Positions 35,613 through 48,231 of a stretch of DNA of 64,000 bases are shown in pieces. Each line of letters opens with the position of its first letter. Within the stretch, counting starts at the first letter, position 1. The position numbers and the translations under genes were made by a program. The stretch is from assembly GCA_947034885.2 (NCBI GenBank), contig OX344755.2, forward strand, positions 7,752,501 through 7,816,500, in the 5' to 3' direction. The notes under the pieces are model-generated. The model worked only from the letters and a program-made list of their open reading frames with translations. It was not told the origin of the DNA and ran no database searches. Source of the stretch: Thuidium tamariscinum. Its lineage: Eukaryota > Streptophyta > Bryopsida > Hypnales > Thuidiaceae.

Positions 35613-35896
35613 AAGGTGGGTACATCCAGAAGCGCCACTAATTGGTATTGTGCCTAATTACGATTATTAGGCTTAGACTTAGATTTTCATATAGTCTTGT
35701 TGGCAAGTGAAAGCATGTTCCAATGCACCAAATAACGCAACATTTGGATACAATATGCAAAGTTATCAAGGATCAAAGTTTGTTTTCAAAAACACCATGT
35801 GTAGTTTGTATACATAATTGATTTTAGAAATGTAGACAAACTATAGATGGCGCTTTGGAATTAGCTGCGCTTTTTGGTGTGCTTAGTGCTTACCTT
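35613..35896 (+). mobile_element. Family I element I2
   Basis: The left end is AAGGTGGGTACATCCAGAAG, and the reverse complement of the right end is AAGGTAAGCACTAAGCACAC. The core contains CATGTTCCAATGCACCAAAT and TAGATGGCGCTTT, both shared with 58189-58470. Orientation is relative to that copy and tentative. Confidence 0.65.
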
Positions 35897-36361
35897 ACAT
35901 CTAATTTTGAATACTTTTTAAAACCAACCATTGTAGCATTTAGACAATGGCACTTGGCAATGAAACACTTCTTGATTTTACAACTAGTTCTTGGTTGGAA
36001 ATAAGATTACCTACATGACTAGTATAAGATGAACAAAATCTTCACCTAAAAAATTCAAGATAATTGTGTATTGGGAATAAAATTCTAAAAAAATGTAAAA
36101 TCCTTTTCAAACCTATTTCACTACATGGGTAAATTTCCCCCCTCTAAATATCCACTCTACAAGTATACTTGATTGCTTAAGTGGGTAGAAATGGGTTGCC
36201 TCTTTTATGGTATCCAAAAAATGCATTCTAGTACAAGAATTTAGAATCCTTTTTTGACTACCACAAGCCCCCATATAATGATTTTTTAATATAATAATGA
36301 GAACCATGCTAAGTTACTTATTTGTGCTCTAGATTTTATGTGCACTTATCTTACCTCTATC

Positions 36362-37078
36362 GGATGATTGCAAGAAACACTTGTCCTATTTTGTGTCACA
36401 CGTTGCATGCTGATCTATTTTTTGACCATAACTTTCTTGTTTTAGCTCCAATTGACTCAAGATTTGTAGAGAAGGTACTCATAACTATCATAAACCTTCC
36501 CTAATTTTTTTTCTAATTTTCAAAAATAATTTACTATCCAAAAATAGACCCTGATTGGATGTCATACTTTGCAATTTAGGGGATTTCAGTACTATGGAGT
36601 ACCTTTATTTTATGATTTTAAGATGAAATTTGGATGAGATGGTCTTCTAGTAGACTTCTAGCTCTCCAGGGAAGGATTTTTTAAAATAATTAATTTTACT
36701 TGGTGTAGGGGTTTACAAAGTGAGTTCTTTTCTACTTGTATTTTGAAACACATAAAATATTATTTTGGTGGTTTTCTTGGTGAATGACCATTTCCATAAA
36801 AAATTTGCAAATGTATACATTTTATTTTTTGAAAATACTTATTTTTACTATTTTTACCTAATTAAAATATGAAGGTATGTATTTTCTTCAAATTTGGCAC
36901 TTTTCAAGTTCTCCTACTTAGAGAATTTTTCTATCCATTTCCTTTAGTGAAAACCTTTGTTTTAGAGTTTTTTACATTACTCATTTTTTTTAATTTAAAA
37001 TTAATTTTCTAATTTTAAAGTACTCCCCAAAAAATCAGCCAAATGCAACAAATAGTACATGTGTTTTTTGCAATCACC
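36362..37078 (-). mobile_element. Family C element C3
   Basis: The left end is GGATGATTGCAAGAAACACT, and the reverse complement of the right end is GGTGATTGCAAAAAACACAT. The interior is the reverse complement of C1 and C2, with TAGACTTCTAG and GTCTTCTAGTAGAC blocks shared with C1. Confidence 0.8.
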
Positions 37079-37157
37079 GTATCCCAAAATAAATTTGTAG
37101 TCTTAGGTAGGAAACTAGTCAAATTATCATAGATTTATTTTGAAAGAGTAAATATTG

Positions 37158-37406
37158 CATTAGATGAGATTTGAGGCCTTAGAAGGGTTGTTTCAAAACA
37201 GTTCCCAAAACAGTTCTTGAAATTGTTGGCCGCTATCAAGCCAACAATTTGTAAAAAATAATAATAATTTGAAAAGAAATTGGTCTTGAAATGCAAAAAA
37301 GTGTCCAAAAAAAATTTGAAAAAAAAAATTAATGACATGGCATAGTCTTAGCCATATCATAGTTTGATAACTCGCAGTCTTATAGAGGTCTATAATCTTA
37401 TCTAAT
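37158..37406. mobile_element. Family F element F3
   Basis: The left end is CATTAGATGAGATTTGAGGC, and the reverse complement of the right end is CATTAGATAAGATTATAGAC. It has internal AACAGTTCTTGAAATTGTTG and a decayed form of the F hairpin near 37333. Confidence 0.65.
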
Positions 37407-39736
37407 GGATTTAACTCTATTGTATTCAACCCTTAAAAGCCCAGTGGTGGCCACAATATGATGCCTTTTTGTACATTTTGATATAGAAGGTGTATGCACT
37501 AAGACATATTGTAGTGACAAAACTTTATCTTTATGTTGAATGACATACAACACTCTCAATTTGGATTATCACTACACTTCCTTCATATATCAAACTACAA
37601 GTACTCATGTATTCTACTTAAAGTGACTTTGGTATTCAAACATTGTAGGATTTAGATGTTAAACTAACATCCAAAGGAAAGATGTTATTTTTTGTAATTA
37701 TCAATTCAATAGTGTATCTTTTTCATATTTTGGTATATAATTATATCCTAAAAGTCAAATATAATGACAAATATATAGTTATCTACAACCCTTTAATAAT
37801 AAACCCCAAAACAACTTTCTCATATTAAATGCTACACTTTTATAAGTATCTCTTGAAACATTTCTACATTTTGCACTTGTAATCTAGGAATAGATTTGAT
37901 ACTCATCAATTGAATTACATGTATTTTTTTCAAATAATAGGAGATTCAATACTAGATAAGAAGAAGAATATTCAATTTTCAACTTTTATCTTGTTAAAAT
38001 TTCTTCACTCATCCAACAATTTCAATAGGATTTAGAGATAGAATGCTCCAAATCTCAACATGGTTCATTTAATTTTTAGATTGAGAACATTTGGTTGTGA
38101 ATTCAATATGATACCTTCTTAATGGTGCAAAAAAATAGAGAGAAGAGGTTGAAATTGCTCTCAAATTTATGAAATTCTCTTCAACACACATCCAATAGCG
38201 AAGTGGTAGTTTCATTCCACTTAGTTAGTGAAGGTAAAATTATAGCAATAAAATTACAAGAAAGACTTCATAACTTAGTTATATGCAAAAATATAATATT
38301 AGTAAAGAAATGTCTCCTAGAAAATATGCAAAACAATATTAACTTTGACCATTGTTGACATATGCAACCTTCATGTAGAAGTTAAATAGAAAAGAAAAAT
38401 CATGGAAAGGTTGAAAAGCACATAGCTTACCTTTTCTTTTTTTAAATCTCATCCATTTTTTTTAATATTAGCTTCTAGCTACAAATATTTTTTTTGAAGA
38501 TAGTAGTTAATTTGATTTCCCACATTCTTGTAGTTGTAGATTTTTTTGGAAAGCTATATTTACCATACACAAATAATTTATGAATTTATGAGACTACTAT
38601 TACTAAATTTTGAATTGACAATTTGGTATTTAAGCTTTCATATAACCTTGTTCAAACATCCACATGGATTGTTGTACCTCCAATTATTCTATTTTTAATG
38701 TTATAACACTAATTAGTCTGTAAAATTGAATGCTCACCACAACTCTAAATTCAATCAAAATTCAATTACTTTTTAAGAAAATTTATTGTTTTTCAAATTG
38801 GATGTTGGCTTATAGGATAGGTTGCTTGGATTAATTGTTCACTAGAATAATGAATAATTTTGATATTTTTCACATTTACTATGAAAAATGTATACAAATG
38901 ATGGCTACTATTTTTAGAAAGTATAGAATTTGTAATTTAATGTCAACATTTTTTAACTATTTAGATTTGGATGGTTCAAATGTTATTGAATGGATACCTA
39001 TCTATACAATCCAATTCAATTAATAAATATTTTTATAAAATGTACTTCTAGCTAGTGAATTTGAAATTGAGAATTGAAATTTTTTTTTTTACTTTTGCAA
39101 TATTTTTTAGAATGTCACAAAACAAACCTTTGCAAATAGATTAAGATGATACTAAAAATTTCATGTTAAATCTACAAAGGATGAAGTCAATTTAGCGTGC
39201 TCAAATCCTCAAAGAATCTACAAAAGTCTCCTTAGTCTCTTAGGGTGTAATGACAAATTTTGATATTTTCGATGTGGTTCAAGTCATATGGATACTCATT
39301 GTATGAATTAAAATGACATTCTTCTTTGAATATATGATGTTATGAATAAGGATGATTTGTTTTTAAACTAGTACAATTTATTGTTCAATCACAATGATTC
39401 ATTTACATAGGTATTTCTTTTGTACATTTATTGATCGATGGAGTCATAAGTACATTGAAGGTTTTCATTCTTTGAAAATTTTCTTTTCACACATAAAAAG
39501 AGTATATTAAATAAACAAGTTACTAGAAAATTGATTATTTGTTTATGAATTTTACAAAATAGATGTTATGTTGGACATTGCTTTACATAAAATGTTTAAT
39601 TTAAGCAAATTGAAGGTTACTTCTTTATCATTTCAAACAAGAAATATTATTTCTCTAAAATTAAAAAAAATACATAAATTGAACTTCATTCTTCAACATT
39701 CCATTTTGTCATTGCAAGATTATCAATGTTTATGTC
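37407..39736. other. Unassigned AT-rich DNA
   Basis: No paired termini, repeats or genes were recognised in this 2.3-kb stretch. Confidence 0.4.
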
Positions 39737-40799
39737 TTAACCCCTAAATGACCATTGTCCCCTCAAGGAACAAAATGGATTTGGGGCAAGTCCTTCGGTG
39801 AATTTATTTTTTTAAACTTTCTCTTAAGATAGAAAAACCAATTAGCTTTGTGGGAATATAATTTTAGGTGGTGCCCGGGACCAAAAGTTATACTACAAAA
39901 AGCCCAAAATTTTCATTTAGTGGACAACAAATTTTTTGCAAAAAGTCAAAATTAAAATTTTTAATTATCATTTTTGATCATATATTTTTGTCTACATGTG
40001 AATTTTTGACTCATTCTATTTGGACTAGTAATGAGAAAGTTATGGACAATCTTGTTTTTTAAGCAATCTCAAAGTCTTCTGCAAAAAATAGCTTATAGGA
40101 TTCATTTTTTAATGCAATTTTTATAATTAAAAAAAAATTGTCGGACAAGATTACATGTACTTGCTAGAGCAATCTTGACATTGGAATTATTGTATTTCAA
40201 TCCCATCTTAGAGCTATAAACCATTTAGTTTTTCTTTCAATCTTTAGCCTACTTGTACTTAACAATTGTTTAAAGAATGGTATTCAAAAGTGATTTTTGT
40301 GAATTTTTTTTCTAGACTCTCAATTCAATTCTTTAAGACAAAAAATTATAAATTTAAATTCTATAATGCAATTTTTTTCCACAATTGACAATCAAAATCA
40401 TCTAAAATTGCAAACCACAATTCAAAACACTAGAAGAAATTTGTATTTCACTCAACAAAATCTACTTCATGTGTTTGTTGAAACAAATGCAAAATTTTCA
40501 TTTTTTTCAGTTTTCAATACAAATTTTGCATTTGCCTCAACAAGCACATCAAGTAGATTTTGTTGAGGCAAACACAAGTTTCTTCTAGTAAAAAGAACTT
40601 GTTTTTTCAACCTATAATGCTCATATCTCTCAATCTATACATTCAAACTTCATGAAATTTTTATCACATGATTTGAGTCAAATTAAGTACAAGACCCTAT
40701 GATTAATTTTTTTTAAATATCTTTTATATTTTCACAAATGAACGCAACCAAAATGGTAGTTATGAGAGGTTTTTGATAGAAAAATGGCCTAGGGATTAA
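39737..40799 (+). mobile_element. Family A element A2 with nested CACTA hairpin
   Basis: The left end is TTAACCCCTAAATGACCA. The right end is GGCCTAGGGATTAA. The interior has the family A blocks GTTATACTACAAAAAGCCC, GACAATCTTG and TAGAGCTATAAACC. Without the insert at 40428-40590 it is about 900 bases. Confidence 0.8.
40428..40590. mobile_element. CACTA-type hairpin MITE nested in A2
   Basis: The ends are CACTAGAAGAAATTTGTATT and, reverse-complemented, TACTAGAAGAAACTTGTGTT. Pairing continues for about 75 bases in each arm, leaving a loop of roughly 10-15 bases. The flanks show AAA on both sides, which could be a 3-bp target duplication. Other A copies lack it. Confidence 0.8.
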
Positions 40800-41397
40800 T
40801 AGCCTTGATTTGCGTCCACTTTGTCAACTTCACTTCCTAAATCACTTCCAAGGGCACTTTATTTTTTTAATTGTTATGCAACAAATCCTTCTATGATAAA
40901 AGTCCTTGACTTAAACTTGAAAAGCTTAATTTTTGAATATTTTAATTTAATTTAATTAATTTAAAAATATAATTTGTGATGTATCAAAACATCAATTCTT
41001 CAACTTTTATTGGTTGCTCTTGAGTACTTGTAGTTGTTGGTCTTGAAGACTATTCAAAGTCTCAAAGAAGATGAAAGGATACACAAAATATCTCTAAAGC
41101 AATTTGAAAGTCTCTTTATCCTATACCATGCACTATATTTTTGGAAGCTACAAGGTACAACTTTTTCATATAAAGGCCATAAAAACAAGACAATCGCACA
41201 CACTCAAAGTCTCTTGTAGCTTGATTATTTGTTAAAAAAAAATTTCTAAGAAAATACTAAAAGAATTTACAATCTTTCAACTGTAAACAAGACACAACAA
41301 AAATTAACAAAATCTTACAATAGCAACTTACTATGTTCAAATGTATATTTGCTAGTTTTTAGATATAGTTATTTTGAATCGAGACCTAGTATGCAGT
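40800..41397. other. Unassigned AT-rich DNA
   Basis: A frame at 41034-41219 is not credible as a gene. No structure was recognised. Confidence 0.4.
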
Positions 41398-41574
41398 ACA
41401 AGAGAGAGGGGTGTTTTAAATATAGTATTAGAAATAAGATTTTAAGTAATGACATTTTTAGGAAATTTTAAGTATTACTAAAAAGACATGCATTTCTTAC
41501 TTAAAATCTCCTAAAAATGTCATTACTTAAAATCTTATCTCTAAGACTATACTTAAAACATCCCTTTCTCTTTT
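41398..41574. repeat. 177-bp foldback hairpin
   Basis: The left arm (41398-41472) contains GTTTTAAATATAGTATTAGA and AGTAATGACATTTTTAGGA. The right arm (41499-41574) contains their near complements. The loop is about 25 bases. It resembles a small MITE. Confidence 0.75.
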
Positions 41575-42917
41575 AGTAATGTCAATTTACAAGGAGATAA
41601 GGGTGGAATTTAATAAGAATGATTTTATGCATAGTGAATAGAACTATCTCGTAAATTAGTTATATTTCTAGAATCTTTAAAATCTCATTTTTCTTTAAAT
41701 TTACAAAAAGAAAGTATTTATTGTATTCTTAGTGCATTGTCCTACGAACAAAAATTGTAGCACACAATAGATTAAATGCTACAACCAACATCAAATCTAC
41801 AATGAAAAACTAAATTAGAATGCATAATAAACACATCCTTGAATGCCCCCCTAGTAGATAAAGAGTCATTCCAATGGCAACTAGAAACAAGCACATATGG
41901 AGTTGGATATGACCTTTGGCAACCACGCTATTGGTTGATTAATGCTTACTAGGTATGGGTTCACAATTTAGTTTATGATGAAATTGACTATAGGATTCAA
42001 TTCCAATAGTGCAAGCATCAATAAAAAAAATGCAACCATATATAAAGAGGTGAAAGACTTTACTAAAAAAATCACCCATCATCTCCAAATAAAGCAAAAC
42101 CACAACTTTCTCCTAAAACACTTACAAAACTTGACTTAACAACAATGTCAAGTCAAAGAGTTTTCTTCACCTATATATACACCCCCTAAGATGGATGAAC
42201 CCTACAAATGAAACTTATCCAAAACTAAAGTGAATTCCTGTGGGAGTCTATTTAATACTAAAAGTTGATGAGAAGCGATCCCAATGTTACTTCACAATTT
42301 AACAACATATATTTAGGGAATCAAATAAAGTAGGGTCAAAACATTCAAAACCATCCATGCACCCATTCTTGACAAGTAGACATCCATTGACAGTGTCCCC
42401 CAAAGTACCACCAAACAGGTTTCTTACTTAATCGTGATTGGTTGACTATTGATTCTCTAAATTTTAGTTTCATGACTAAGCCATATAATAATTCCAAAGG
42501 TGCTAGGGAGCTTCCACTTTGAAAATTCATAATAATTGCATGTCTTATTCCTTTTAATTTTTAAAAATAATATTGTTCAACTTGGATTAAGACAAAAAAT
42601 GTTTTTCTTTTTCTTTTTGAACACAACTCTGAACAAGCCTATTGCAATCAACCCTTTTTTTCCAGGCACCATGGGGCCAGATTGCACTATTTCAAAATAA
42701 ATGCCTTTTATTACCAAATAAAAATAATTTTTTTCACCAAAAATTTTCAGTTTTCCTTAAGATATGGATGAAGCCGCCAAATTTGGATGAGAAAGTGTAT
42801 GAATACGATGGAAAAGTGTTTTTAAGTTACCAAAAGACGGATGAATATAGAAATATAATGCTCCACCAAATTTGAAGTGACCGCCATCTTGGCACTTTCT
42901 CCCAAAGTATAAGAAAA
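41575..42917. other. Unassigned spacer
   Basis: A TATA-like TATATATAC lies at about 42172 in CACCTATATATACACCCCC, but the following ATG opens only a six-codon frame. No gene is supported. Similarity to family P may begin near 42635. Confidence 0.35.
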
Positions 42918-43041
42918 AGGGCTGATTGCAGTCCCAAAAATTCTTGTGGTGTACATGTGTCTTGTAAAATGTGCTGGGTAAGAAGAAATGGGACTGCATA
43001 AGGCTTGTCAAAAGTTGGGCTTGTCATAGGCTGAATTACCT
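42918..43041 (+). repeat. Family P copy 2
   Basis: The CATGTGTCTTG, AAATGT and CATAGGCTGAATTAC blocks match 7786-7883. The left arm was not resolved. Confidence 0.5.
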
Positions 43042-43045
43042 TTTG

Positions 43046-43704
43046 CTGAATTGCTTATTTTGACGATTTTGGTGTTATTACCGGAGATAATTCACGGACG
43101 GACTTTCCATGGGGGGGGGGTGGGTTAAAAAAGAAAGTCCATCCCCCCAAGTGAGGCGAGGCATGGAGCCTGCTGCCTGCTTCCCCATTTATGACAAAGC
43201 ATCAGTTTCAGCATGGACTGGGAGCAGTAAGGTACTGAGTGTGCAAGTCTACGGGAGTTGGGCCTCATAATAGTTGCAAGAGGGATCCAAAAAGATCTGA
43301 CTGCCTTGCATCTTGGTGCCCCCTTTCAAAGCCTGGCTGGGTGGGGTGGGGGTGGTACAACCAACAAAGATTGCAGTCTTCCTTGGCTTCTGTCAGCCAA
43401 GATTTTATGTGACTAAAACCACTGCACCTCAGTTTCCATGGAGTGAGGGTTTTCTTTTTCTTTTTTTTCTTTTTCTTTTTGACACAAATGAAAAAGAATT
43501 CCACTGCCAAGGCAAAATACACTGCACCTTACAACATCCCGACCACAACACAAGAATGTGACGCAAATTGGGTAAGTAACTTAGTCGGGTGTGGCCATTT
43601 TAATTGCCCCACAACACACACGGTGAAGGTAAAATAGTGTTTGGGCCCGGTGAAATGTGATGAAGGTTTAGTCAAATGAAGAGTCTTCACAATGATTCAG
43701 TATA
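43046..43704. other. Low-copy, less AT-rich segment
   Basis: The composition is closer to that of the low-copy islands, with a poly-G run near 43110 and a pyrimidine tract at 43448-43482. No frame is convincing; those at 43265-43637 run through the simple tract. Confidence 0.35.
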
Positions 43705-45142
43705 CAACGGTGCTATTCTGTGAGCTTGTGAGCGCGAGCTTGTGAGCGTAGAGCAAGGATTCTGTGAGCACAGAGCTTAAAAATTTGAAGAAGCATTATA
43801 AAACTTAATTTTATTCATTAAAATTGATTCCATCTTAAAATTTGAATCAAAATTTTTTATTTCTAATAAATTTTAGGACCTATTTTTATAGACCTATTAC
43901 TATGGACCTATTACTGTGGTTATGTTGAAATTGGATGAAGATTCTAATTTTCAATCTTACTTAAAAGTATACATTACAAAAATGAAGAACTCAATTGATA
44001 TGAAAGATGAATAAAGATGGACTAGAGTTAATATAGAGTATTGATTGATCATTATCCTATAATAATGTAGATCTTTTTGAGGCCTAGGGAAAGGTATTAA
44101 TGATTTTTATTGATGTATTATTATTACAATTGTTTAGATTTTAGAAAGAAAATTTGTTGATAAAAATCTTTGCTACACTAAATTTTATTTTGGTTGATCA
44201 TGTCTTGTAGCATTATAAGTCTTCTCAAGGCCAATAGGAGGGCATCAATTATTCCCTCTTCATTTTAAGTCAATGGACTTGTTTAAATTTTAGAATTTTT
44301 TTTTTTGTATGATTTCATTATATATGGAAAGAACTTAGTTGCACCAAATTTCATTTTATTCATGAATATCTTATAGTAGCATAGGTCTTCTCAAAGGCCA
44401 ATGTAGGCACCTACAGTTTTGTCTTAATGTATCAATATTGGAACTTGTTAAGATTTTTTTTTAAATATTTGATTGATAGGGATTATTTTTGTAAAGAATG
44501 AACTTTGTTATACAAGATTATTGATTAGTTGACTCATTATCCTCTTGTTCATCCAGTAAAGGGATTCATTTCTTCTTTCTTGATCCAATGGTTGTTTATT
44601 TATCATTTTGAAACAATATTTGTCAAGCTTTGCTAGATTTTTGTGAACACTCTCCTTGATCTTGCTTCTTGGTACCCCTTGGCACCGAGAGGAGTCCCAT
44701 GGCTCCGATAAAATTATTATTGCAAAAAAAAAAATTTTTTTTTTTTTTTTTTTTTTTCTTTCTTTCTCCGAGCAACTCCCCTCGGCGCCGAGGGGAAAAA
44801 AGAATTTTTTTTAAGCGGAGCTGTAGGATTCCACTTGGTACCAAAGGGTACTAAGAAGCAAAACTAAAGAGAAGGTTCACAAAAATCTAAATTTGTGAAA
44901 TAACCTCATTTGATTTCAAAAAAATTATAATTAGTCACTAATTTTTTTTCTTCATAAAATCTAGCAAAGTACAATAAATGGTAAAACAAAGTTATTCAAG
45001 GGACCACAGTAATAAGTCCATGATAATAGTTCCACGGTAATAGGCACTAAAATTTATCAAAGTTAATCAAATTTGGCCAAAAGTTTTAGATGGAATCTTC
45101 AAAAATTGTGTAGGCTCATAGGCTCACAAAATAGCAACCCTG
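43705..45142. mobile_element. Large family J element with 10-bp target duplication
   Basis: The flanks ATTCAGTATA (43695-43704 and 45143-45152) are identical. The left end is CAACGGTGCTATTCTGTGAG, and the reverse complement of the right end is CAGGGTTGCTATTTTGTGAG. A second inverted block further in (43868-43922 with 45001-45056) carries TATTACTGTGG and ATAAATTTTAG motifs. J1 and J3, about 237 bases, look like short derivatives sharing the ends. No transposase is seen. The end sequence recalls hAT, but a 10-bp duplication fits Mutator-like elements better, so the superfamily is left open. Confidence 0.75.
44634..44889. mobile_element. 256-bp hairpin MITE nested in the large J
   Basis: The ends are TAGATTTTTGTGAACACTCT and, reverse-complemented, TAGATTTTTGTGAACCTTCT. 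Further paired blocks contain TGCTTCTTGGTACCCCTTGG and its near complement. It encloses an A/T tract and a perfect 18-base palindrome (44778-44795). Confidence 0.75.
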
Positions 45143-45154
45143 ATTCAGTATATT

Positions 45155-45227
45155 ATAGATAGATATAGATATATAGATATATAGATAGATATAGATAGAT
45201 ATATCTATATATCTATATAGATATATT
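45155..45227. repeat. GATA/ATAG microsatellite, self-complementary
   Basis: This is a run of ATAGATAGATAT-type units that turns into TATCTATATATC at its right half, so it can fold on itself. It follows directly the target duplication of the large J. Confidence 0.85.
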
Positions 45228-46041
45228 CTTCAATTACAAGTTTTGATGTACTATTGAATTGAAAAATCTTTTGCCTTATCAGTATTTATGAGGTGGCACC
45301 TTGGAATCTAAGAAAATTTGATTCCTCATCTTTGAAGCTTGTATTAGGGTGGGATAAAATCATAATGCTAAGCCTGGGCTCATTTAATTCCATACCAAGT
45401 GGTCATTAGCTGAGCCTTTTCTCCACGCCAAAGTATGGGGATGCTCTTAGTTCATCGTTAAAAGCAATCCATGATTATTCAGACATTTTCAAAGGAAAAT
45501 TAGAGTGGAGAATGAGTATGGGGGTATGTGATTTTGTCATGCAAATAGCATGGAAACGATAGAGAATTGTTCTCAATACTATACTAAATAAGAGAGTAAA
45601 GAGGTCCCATACTAATTCATTGACATTTCACAATATATAAGATTCTACCTTCATTGTACATCAATGGTTGCTAAAGTGTTGGGAGGTGTGCATCATATTT
45701 CAAACATCTATATTTTTTGCAATAACTCTTTTTAATTTTTTTGGTCCCTTAATACCCCTATTTTGTGTAGAGAACTTGCGTGTGAGCTCACCCTAACTAG
45801 GTCACTCAAAGGCATGCTCATATACAAAATGTTCCTCATTTTTGACCCCAAGATAACTAAGGGCATGTTTTGAGGCACAATTAGAATCAAATAGTTACAA
45901 TCATGTATCCACTCGTATATCCTAATCAAATTAGATGAAATCTACATTATAAGCAGGTACTTAGTACACAATGTTCTAAACCAAGACTTTGAAATTACAG
46001 CATGGTAGTTTTGAAAATCTACCAACTTGAACTTTGATATT

Positions 46042-46425
46042 TTAATCCCTAAAATTCTTTGACTATGTTTTTAACAAAAATGCTCTAAAATGACCATTTC
46101 TAGTACAAGTATTGAACTTTAGAAAAAATACTCATTTTTGAACATATGTAACTATAGAATCTTATAGTATACTAACTTAAATCCCATTGAAAAGATGTTG
46201 AAAAAATTTCAAAAATTTTGATCATAAAGATTGCAAGATATTAGCATTTGAATTGGCAAAAATCTTTTTTGATGTTTCCCGAAACAATTCACATGCACTT
46301 TATAAGGTCACATCTGTATGAAAAAATATACAAAATGGCAGGGCTTCTTTGGATTCATTTTTCAACATAAGTTGGCTACATACTTGAAAGAGTTCTAATC
46401 ATTTGGAAATTGTACAACATATAGA

Positions 46426-46473
<48 letters not shown>

Positions 46474-47005
46474 GCAATAGAAAATGATTCAAATACTAAA
46501 TTGTTCATAATTTAGTTATGGAATTGAAAAATGTCAATTCCAATGGTTGTAACATTGTAATAAAATACCTTCATTGAATGTTTTCTTTTCCCAAAAACAT
46601 TCAAAATTGAGATAATTGAACACTTTGTAGTATACTTTGAAATAGAGGATCTTTAACTTCTTGTAAGCTAAAACTCCTGATAACTTTCTTATCATTAATC
46701 AAAATGGAACTAATGATTCAAAACTTTCCACACATCTCTCTCATTTAAAATTTTTATTATTGAAAAAGTGATTTTTTACATCTGCCTAAATTAATTGGCT
46801 AAGGGAGAATACTACATTGATATCATACAATAGTTTTTTAACCATGTAATCAAAAGTTACAAAGTTTGTTGGACCTTGATAGAAAAAAATCTTGCACATG
46901 TTGTTTGAAAATTTCAAAGAAATATAATAAAAATTCCATTGTAGTTACTTGGCCAAAATATCTATGTAACTACCAAAAAACTTAATTTGGACCTTTAGGG
47001 GTTAA
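46042..47005 (+). mobile_element. Family B element B5 with AAT microsatellite
   Basis: The left end is TTAATCCCTAAAATTC. The right end is GGACCTTTAGGGGTTAA. The interior has TTGCAAGATATTAGCATTTG and CTTTGGATTCATTTTTCAA as in B1. An (AAT)n run has grown inside it. Confidence 0.75.
46426..46472 (+). repeat. (AAT)n microsatellite
   Basis: About 15 AAT units lie inside B5, at the position where B1 has AAAAAAATAATAAG. Confidence 0.9.
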
Positions 47006-47935
47006 TAACTTGCATATATAGTTTACTATTCATATGCCATTGTTGAGCTACATCTAATTTTTATAGTAAATTTTTTTTGTATGACAAAAAAATACAAAGC
47101 TCACGAGTTTATACCATAAGATGACCCAAATTTGACCTAAATTCCAATTGCACCTCCTACAATTTGATCCAAATTCATTTCATTCCATCTTGATATAGTC
47201 AAAATTATACAATACATAGTCTGCATAGGCAAAAATTAGCTAGGACTAGGTCTTGAAAGGGGTGGAATTAAATTTGACAATGAGACCTTCAAGAATTCTA
47301 TGGCCATGGAGCCAAGAAGTTAATAATATACAAGATGTTATCATTTTCTCCAATCTAGAGGGTGTTTTGAAATTACCATTGCAACAAAGTTGTAAACTAA
47401 AAGAGGTAAATTAACATCAACAAAAAAAGAATATCCCCTCTTCCTATCCATCCATTGATGATCTATAATGGGAAGCTACATATTTTGCTTTTGACCATAT
47501 GTAATGAGTTTCTTTGCCAAACTAAACTAATATAAAAATGTATGAAATGTTTTCTAATTTGAAGTTATTCAACCAATTTTCTAATATAAAAAACAACAAC
47601 AATGATGGGTCATCTAATACCTTGGTTGTTATAGAAACTTTTATGTACCACAAACAATTATAATCTATTGAGAATTTTAATGCCTACGTACCTTCATGGT
47701 CAAAAGTAGCCATTTCTATATCTACATGATTTCAAATGAATCACTTAAGAATCTTAGAGGGTATTTGATGAGGTTTTGGATCCTTTTCAACTTATTGTAG
47801 ACCATTATTATGCACCTACAACATTCAAATGCAACATAAACATGAATTAGACAAGACCATGATGTACATAAAAAATAAATCTTGATTGACTGGTTGCGCT
47901 AGTATATATTGCAAGATTATGCTTAAGCCAACTTT
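47006..47935. other. Unassigned AT-rich DNA
   Basis: No paired ends or coding frames were recognised. Confidence 0.4.
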
Positions 47936-47940
47936 AGTAT

Positions 47941-48231
47941 CATTAGAAGAAATCTGAGGCCTCCAAAGGGCCGTTTCGGGGTTGTTCCCTGAAACTATTC
48001 TCTAACTGCTGGCCGTTGTCATGGCGGCATTTACCCAAAAAATAAATAAAAAATTGGGGTCCTGAAATATGAAAAGAAGCCCAATTTTTTTTCAAAAATA
48101 AATAAATTTAATGACGTGGCACTCTCTCGACCACGTCGGATTTCAGTTCACGCAGTAGAAACGGGGCAGAAACTACATTCCCGCAGTTCGGGAACCCGCA
48201 GTCTTCTAATGAGCTCAGATTTCTTCTAATG
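47941..48231 (+). mobile_element. Family F element F4, best preserved
   Basis: The left end is CATTAGAAGAAATCTGAGGC, and the reverse complement of the right end is CATTAGAAGAAATCTGAGCT. AGTAT flanks both sides (47936-47940 and 48232-48236) and may be a 5-bp target duplication. Internal GACGTGGCACTCTCTCGACC continues to ACGTC, forming a short hairpin that is conserved in F5 and F2. The right half has GTTCGGGAACCCGCAGTCTT. Confidence 0.8.

Noticed and set aside
42172-42230. TATA box and promoter
   Set aside because: The TATA-like motif is present, but only a six-codon frame follows and no gene is visible downstream.
45155-45227. Palindromic regulatory site
   Set aside because: The self-complementary structure is explained by the GATA-type microsatellite alone.
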